Of a stretch of DNA of 64,000 nt, positions 58,189-64,000 are shown piece after piece. Positions within the stretch are counted from its first letter, which is position 1, and each line of letters starts with the position of its first letter. The position numbers and the translations under genes are program-made. This stretch comes from Tubiluchus corallicola. Taxonomy: Eukaryota > Priapulida > Priapulimorpha > Priapulimorphida > Tubiluchidae. The stretch lies in the NCBI GenBank assembly GCA_030141605.1, contig JAQGDQ010000127.1, forward strand, positions 1 through 64,000, given 5' to 3'. The notes beneath the pieces were generated by a model that had not been told where the DNA came from, made no database searches, and was given only the letters and a program-made list of their open reading frames with translations.

Positions 58189-61100
58189 ATGTCTTCAGAT
58201 CTGCAATGGATGATTTTGAGGCGTTCTTCTAGCTTTCTTGTTAGCAGTCCAAATGTTTATAAGGGTTTTACAAAGGTAAATTTCTAAATCTATTGCTGTT
58301 AGATTTTAGATCTTATAGATTTTACATCTAACATTCTGAAAAAAAATTTTGTTTGTAACTGGATTAATTTCTGAAATTCTGAGTGCCACAGTGAATGGAA
58401 GCTGGCTACATTTACAGAAATAGCAGGTGTAGTTTGGTACTCAGATGAGCTTAAGGTATTTTGTATGTTATTCCAAGTAGAATATTTATTCTAGGCTTTC
58501 TCGAAATTGCCCAAAAAAGCAAGCTTAGTGGTAAAATCGGCCGAAAGCCTGACAATACTCTAGGAATGGTGGTGTTCAAGATATGATGGAAACCTGACTG
58601 ACAATGCCACAGCACTGAAATTGTGGCCCTTTGTAATGTAAAATGTTATGTGCTGACATTGATTCAATTACTCTGTCAAAATTTTATCAATCCGTTTTAT
58701 TTATGTATGCACATACTGGATATTTAACAGTTAACAATAGCAGTAGGCTTTTTGCTTACATGCATTTAAAGAATAAGTATGTACATTACTGTACGTAAAT
58801 TAATTAGTTTGAAATTATGGGTTTGAATAGACAGCTATATCATCTACATGTAAGGCTACACATTTGCAACCTTTTGGGCAGTGCAACTTTTTTGGTTAAA
58901 TGTTTTTAAGACATGCGAGTGTATTTACAGTAATTTATATTATTCTGAAATGCTTAGATTTAAGAGCTGTCTAAGAAAATCAATGACTCTCTTCTTTACT
59001 AGTTAACTAAACTCCTTAGAGGTTTTGGTCCTACTGATTTATTGTGACTTTTTGTTCAAAGACCCTAAATGGTGCTTACAAATTCAAATTCTTGAAATAT
59101 GGAGCCATTTTTGTTTTGAACGCTGAGAAGAATTCAGAAATCGTAAACAATGTTATTAAGAAGATTTCTGTTGGTTGGATCTTGGTGTAAATCTTATCCT
59201 AATGGCAGAAAATTAGTGGCTTACAGTGAGTTCAGGTAATTTAAATTGAGTATCAAATAATTGATAATAGCTACATACAACTTCGTGAGATTTTAAATAC
59301 ATTTTGATATTTGTGGCCTTTTCTACTTTCAGGCATTTCAGTTCGCAAAAAACTATGTTTTCGAAACTAGGTCAGAATTATTAAGTCTATGTCGTTGTTA
59401 TTGCAATTTCTATTTCAGGAACCCAATAACTTGAAAGGCTTGAACTCTTTTCGTTATAATGGACTGATACATAAGAAAACCATTGGAATTGTGCCTGCTT
59501 CAGATGGAAAGGGGGTCGTGATGATAACCAAAAAGAAGTCGGGTAACTATTCTTTGTTTTTCTACAGATTATGATCATGTGCTGTCTGATAAGTACGATT
59601 AAGTGTGCTGCTGAACTGATTCAGAGTTTTGTACTATGGGTTTCACATGGGAGTCGTGATAGGACTGGGTATTGGTAAGAGTACACATACATTAACAAAA
59701 GATAAAGTACATCACCATATTGTAGTTCGTTTTAGGTTGCCCCATCTGTCTGTCTGTTGCCACTTTTTGTGAACTCTTGTGTAATCTAGGAACCTGATAC
59801 TTTGTGGTAGGACATAGTTAGACCTCGGGGTGCATTAATTTTGGGTCAATTGGCGCAGATTTAAATTTTTACATTTTTTTTTAAGATTCGCATATAACAA
59901 AATATAATACTCCACCACTCAGATGTATGCAATCACTAAACAAAAGTGCCAGCAGCTAAATGATTATGATTCATTAGCAGGCTATCAGATAACAACAATC
60001 AGTAACATATCTCAAGCCTGCACGGTATGATGGTCCCTCTGTTTTATCACAGACGTTTAATATAAGCTGCTTTAACGTAAATTTACAGTTTGTGTCAACA
60101 CAAAACATTTGAGATAAAAACAACCTTCGAGTATATCTGTGTCTGGATATAACTTCAAATACATCATAATTATAATAGTTTATTATGATTGTGGAGATTT
60201 AGCATAATTTCATGTGAAAACTGTAATCTGCATCAATGCAGAAAATACAGTTTTGCAGTAGTGTCCACATATATCAATCTCGTCGGGACAACTAGCCCTC
60301 TGCTGAGAACTTCAGTTTAGTTTGAAATATCTGGGGCATTTTGGTCTTTTTTACCTATTTTTGATTGATATGATCAATTATAATGAACATCTAATTGCTA
60401 ATTGCCCTACAGTTTGATAAGATTGTATCCTAACAATACTTAGGCCTATTATTTCACAGTACAAAACTGTAAATATGCAGCAAATTTCTTGCTTTGTGAA
60501 AAGCTATTTGTGCACTGCTGTGAACTACCTACTGTAGTTAGATTGGAAAAAATACGAAAACTGTTTATCTACTATTTTTACAAAATTATTTTAGTGTAAT
60601 GTGATATTATGTATTCACTTAGTCATTTGTCAGTAGTAGTTTTTCTTACTTGTGTTAAAATGTTCTAATTATATATTGGCTAGAAATCTTGAATTTAATT
60701 TGGAAGGTAAATTGGAGCAAAAGAAAATAAGTCTGGTTGTCCTCAATGTCTGTTAGTAAGCATTACCTGTTAACTTTAAAGCGTAATGACCATTTTGCTG
60801 TGACTTTTCTAAGTTCCTTAACTGCATGTGCACTTGCTTGCCTGTATATATACCCTGGCAGTTTAGTGGTTTCTTCAAAGCAAATATTATGAGTTCATTC
60901 AAAGTTGGGAAAATTATATTGTATGCATCCTTGCATTGTAAAGTGCAAATGTGAATAGTTGATCTGTCAATTACTTATCATACGTACAACTTCACACTAA
61001 TTAGATGCCATTCATTACTTTCTAAAGAACTTTAGTTTTTGCCGTGTCTTTATAGTTTTGTATTCTGTTTTGATTGGCAATGACTAATTTTTAGAGAAAA

Positions 61101-61727
61101 TTTGTTAATACATCTGTAGTTTTGTATTGCATTCTAATACCTATAACCTGTGCACAGTTTGTTTGTGAATACTGCTTTTTCTTTTTAAAAAACATTTTAC
61201 ATTAGGTAAATCAGAACTGATATCCTATATTAAACATCTTCTTGTAGGGTCAAATAAGCCAAGCAAATCCTTTAACAAAACTACATTAAAAAGAGATGGA
61301 CGAAGAACGTTGAAGGCAATTAAACAATTTGTAACTAAGAACAGATACAGAAAAGACTTGAAAATGGTAAGACCTAATAAATAATTTTTGCTTAGGTTCT
61401 CTGAAGCAAGCACAACTATTTTTCCTTTTATTATGTATGTACTCAGTTTACTAAAACTAAAGATGGAAAAGATCCCTGAATGTGAACTTGGTCATAATGT
61501 TGAGCAAAAGGACATTTAATTGTATCAGAAAACTCTGATGAAAAGGCAAAACTGAGGCAAAAGTGACAGTTTTCTTCATGTCATCGTAATCTTTTTGGCG
61601 TGGTTTTAAGATGAGTATTACCAATACACGTGAATTTTCTCTACAGGCAGCATTACGGCGGGCAAGTGCTATTTTGAAGAGCCAGCGACCAGTTCTGGCG
61701 AAGAGATTGCCTCGCAAGAAACAGTAA
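58189..61727 (+). CDS. RPL28: 60S ribosomal protein L28 (eL28)
   Basis: Four coding exons: 58189-58275, 59419-59542, 61248-61366 and 61647-61727 (phases 0, 1, 0), 136 residues; animal eL28 is about 137. Structural protein of the large ribosomal subunit. Recognised by [16 protein letters not shown] at the start, [15 protein letters not shown] and [14 protein letters not shown] in exon 2, [10 protein letters not shown] in exon 3, and [19 protein letters not shown] in exon 4. The start ATG lies 12 bases after an acceptor (TTTTCAG, 58176), so an upstream untranslated exon must exist; I could not place it. Introns are 1.1, 1.7 and 0.3 kb; I found no convincing snoRNA in them. Confidence 0.97.
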
Positions 61728-61757
61728 ACACTAAGCTGTACATTATATAAATATTTC

Positions 61758-61763
61758 AATAAA
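61758..61763 (+). terminator. polyadenylation signal of RPL28
   Basis: AATAAA 30 bases after the stop codon, followed by a GT-rich stretch (TTTGGTTGTGTTTTG), a good match to a cleavage-site context. Confidence 0.8.
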
Positions 61764-61799
61764 CAAGGAAGGCAAAAACTTTGGTTGTGTTTTGCTGTG

Positions 61800-62700
61800 A
61801 TGTGGCATGATGATGTAGTTTAAGAAATAAGGTGCAAAATGATTGTGTATAAAATACAAATATGTCTAAATAAAGCTAGAATTATCATTTGGAATTGCTT
61901 GAACTTGTCAGTAATGACTTAAGATCATAGTTATAATTCAGAATAAATAACTAATTAACCAATTCTGCTTGCAAAATAAATTTTTACCAAGAAACAAAAA
62001 GAAGTGAATTTAGACAACCTAAGCTTGTGATTAATCTATGGTACACCGAGTGTTATTTATTTGTAAGTGACAATTTCAGTGCCATAAGTACATATCAGAG
62101 CTACTCATGAGAATTTGCAGAAGCATCATAAAATCAATGAACAGTATTGTAGACTAAAACTACAGGCATATTTCTGTGAGCAATAAATAATGACAATATA
62201 AATTTAATTGAGGCCATTTTATTCGATGCATTGCCCAAACGTAATCTGTACTTTTAACATATTTTGGCATTGTGCCATTATAATGATCAATGTTATTTAC
62301 AATGATGGGTGTAACAAAGTGACATACTTTCATATAAAGTGAAGTTTAACTTAATAAAATAAGTCACTAAAATGACTGTCGTTGCTTATACATTAACAAA
62401 TTGTCTTTTATCTAAATATGAGAACTTGAAAATCCCAGTTATAGTAAATATGATTGCATATAACTTTGCTCAGGCTTAGAACCTTAGGCCATTATTGAGA
62501 TTTCACATTATTACAGAAAGTGCAAATTATCTTACTATTTCAACTAAGTAAAGTATAAAATTTATTTGGAATCGGAGCATGTTATATTTGCAGGATGACT
62601 GCAAACAGACAGGACATTTATGACTGTGTGAAGAAGTTCCTTCTCCACTGTTCTACCTGCATTATAAAACAATAGCTACAATAATCCATTTCCCTGAACT
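61800..62700. other. region between RPL28 and the minus-strand membrane protein gene
   Basis: AT-rich; expected to contain the 3' UTR of the minus-strand gene. No other feature seen. Confidence 0.5.
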
Positions 62701-62711
62701 GCTCTTTTAAG

Positions 62712-64000
62712 CTAAAAACTCATAGGAAGGTCCTGTGGTGATTGACTTATTGAATAAGCATCTAAAAAGGTACTATGAGTTTTGAGATAAGCTTGCTGAC
62801 GTTTCTGTCTTATGAGTAAAGCTGCTAATATTCCAGCTATAAATACGATGAGTAGTATCACACTTGAACCAGCAGCTAACGAAACCTTAGATAGGCACAC
62901 ATCAGAATTTGTCAAAACGGTGGCCTTGTTCTGCAGTGGTGACTCCTTTTGCAATTCTGAAAGTAGAAGTTTGCATGTTAAATTTAACCACTTAAGTTGA
63001 GTATTGTCAGCAGAATTCAGCATATGAAGTACTTGTACATGTATGTGTTTAATATTCGATTTTTTTTAGTATAAGTACCTTGCTTAAGCTCTGCTTCCTC
63101 ACTTGGCACGAACACTCGTATGCTATTGAAGACTTGGTCACTTTTAACATCTTTGTCAGAGAAAGTCACTGTTAACTCTCTCTTCTTTCGCTTTCCAATA
63201 GGTAAACCTGGCGGTGTTTGAGATTGTGTGAATGGGTTAAATGTTTGTCCTGGATCATGTGTCACGGGACGGCGTCTTCCATCGCATACAGGCTAAAAGT
63301 TTAATATTGAATTTGGTTTATAATTCAGTTGATTAAGATTAAAATAACTCGAACATTACTATTTTGAAAATGATTATATCTTTCCTTGCTTGGGTTCTCA
63401 CCCATTTCCCATATTGAAAATGCACATTTTTGAATTTTTATGTGGTTGAGGAATGACCGAAAGAGCTTGGAGTGGGCAGTTAAAAGATTATAAAAAATTT
63501 TGGTAACAAAGTTTAAGAAGACAATATATGCCAACCTTATAAAGATAAAAACAAAAAATCGAGGTTTTTAGAGTTGTTTCTTTTTTGTTTTACTGTAATT
63601 ATTAAGGAAATAATTATTTGTAATTCATCTGTTGTGGTGAGTGGAGTTTTCTAGTGGAGTGAAACGTTTGTAGATAAATGTTGTCGTAATATTATTAAAG
63701 TGTTAGGCCAGTTAAACAAAATTCAATTACTTCAAAATTGTGTCAGGCTGCGGTAAGTGGAAGCATGTTTCTGGCTTTTTGCACATGAAGTTTTTGCTGC
63801 TAAATGACGAAATGTTATATTCATTGCATTACAACCAATGTATTTTACATACTTGTATTTTTACACTCTTACATACAGCACTTTAAAGGCTGATTAAATT
63901 TTTTTCCTAGCTGAAAATGCATTTGTAGTAAGTTAAATGTATCCTGCCGAATTAGAGAAGTACGTAATGTGTCAGTTTTTACCTCAAAACATTTATCCAC
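62712..64000 (-). CDS. 3' part of a type I membrane protein, possibly ZP-domain class
   Basis: Three exons seen on the minus strand: 64000-63983 (partial, leaves the window), 63292-63079 and 62956-62712, joined in frame (phases 0 and 1), stop TAG at 62714-62712. The visible order is: VDKCFEPVCDGRRRP, a proline/threonine-rich stretch, a dibasic KRKKRE furin-type site, an acidic segment, a hydrophobic transmembrane helix (VSLAAGSSVILLIVFIAGIL, continuing AALLI), and a cytoplasmic tail of about 40 residues. Cysteine pairs followed by basic cleavage sites and then a transmembrane helix is the layout at the C-terminus of zona pellucida domain proteins, but no full domain is in view. No gene symbol is justified. 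Confidence 0.75.

Overview
This is a metazoan nuclear DNA window. It is AT-rich and gene-poor, with spliceosomal introns (GT..AG), AATAAA signals, microsatellites and many decayed transposons. It carries a Ty3/gypsy LTR element with the integrase-before-RT order known from Gmr1-like elements, LINE remnants, Tigger/pogo transposase remnants, hAT-like and CACTA-like non-autonomous elements and a tRNA-like SINE head. An invertebrate is likely. The Gmr1-like order was first described in deuterostomes, but I cannot fix the phylum from sequence alone.

Layout. 1-7251: a young LTR retrotransposon (LTRs differ at about 7 sites in 1.07 kb) that has lost most of its reverse transcriptase; the window opens exactly at the LTR edge. 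7.3-16.5 kb: repeats only (a CCTAGG MITE, a hAT-like MITE, two LINE remnants). 16.6-31.3 kb: two tandem paralogous genes for secreted single-domain von Willebrand factor A (VWA) proteins. I reconstructed them as 5 and 6 coding exons with matching intron phases in the VWA part, different low-complexity linkers, and a CxxCT motif at the metal-site threonine. Their introns host three MITEs. 31.3-38.3 kb: transposon graveyard (two opposed Tigger copies flanking a ~185-bp tandem repeat and a LINE RT remnant). 39.5-44.6 kb: two convergent housekeeping genes, a KYAT3-like kynurenine aminotransferase (+) and QTRT1, the catalytic subunit of tRNA-guanine transglycosylase (-). Both have the body of the protein in one exon; QTRT1 also has a 35-bp duplication over its start codon that creates an overlapping upstream ORF. 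44.6-57.6 kb: no confident gene; a 272-bp palindrome next to a GC-rich island, a CACTA-like element and a long (CT)n tract. 57.6-61.8 kb: ribosomal protein L28 (4 coding exons). 62.7-64.0 kb (-): the 3' end of a type I membrane protein, possibly ZP-domain class, running out of the window.

The genes do not form a pathway. The linked relationships are the VWA tandem duplication and the tail-to-tail KYAT3/QTRT1 pair. Exon structures were worked out by hand from splice consensus, reading-frame continuity and paralog or family similarity; no search was run.
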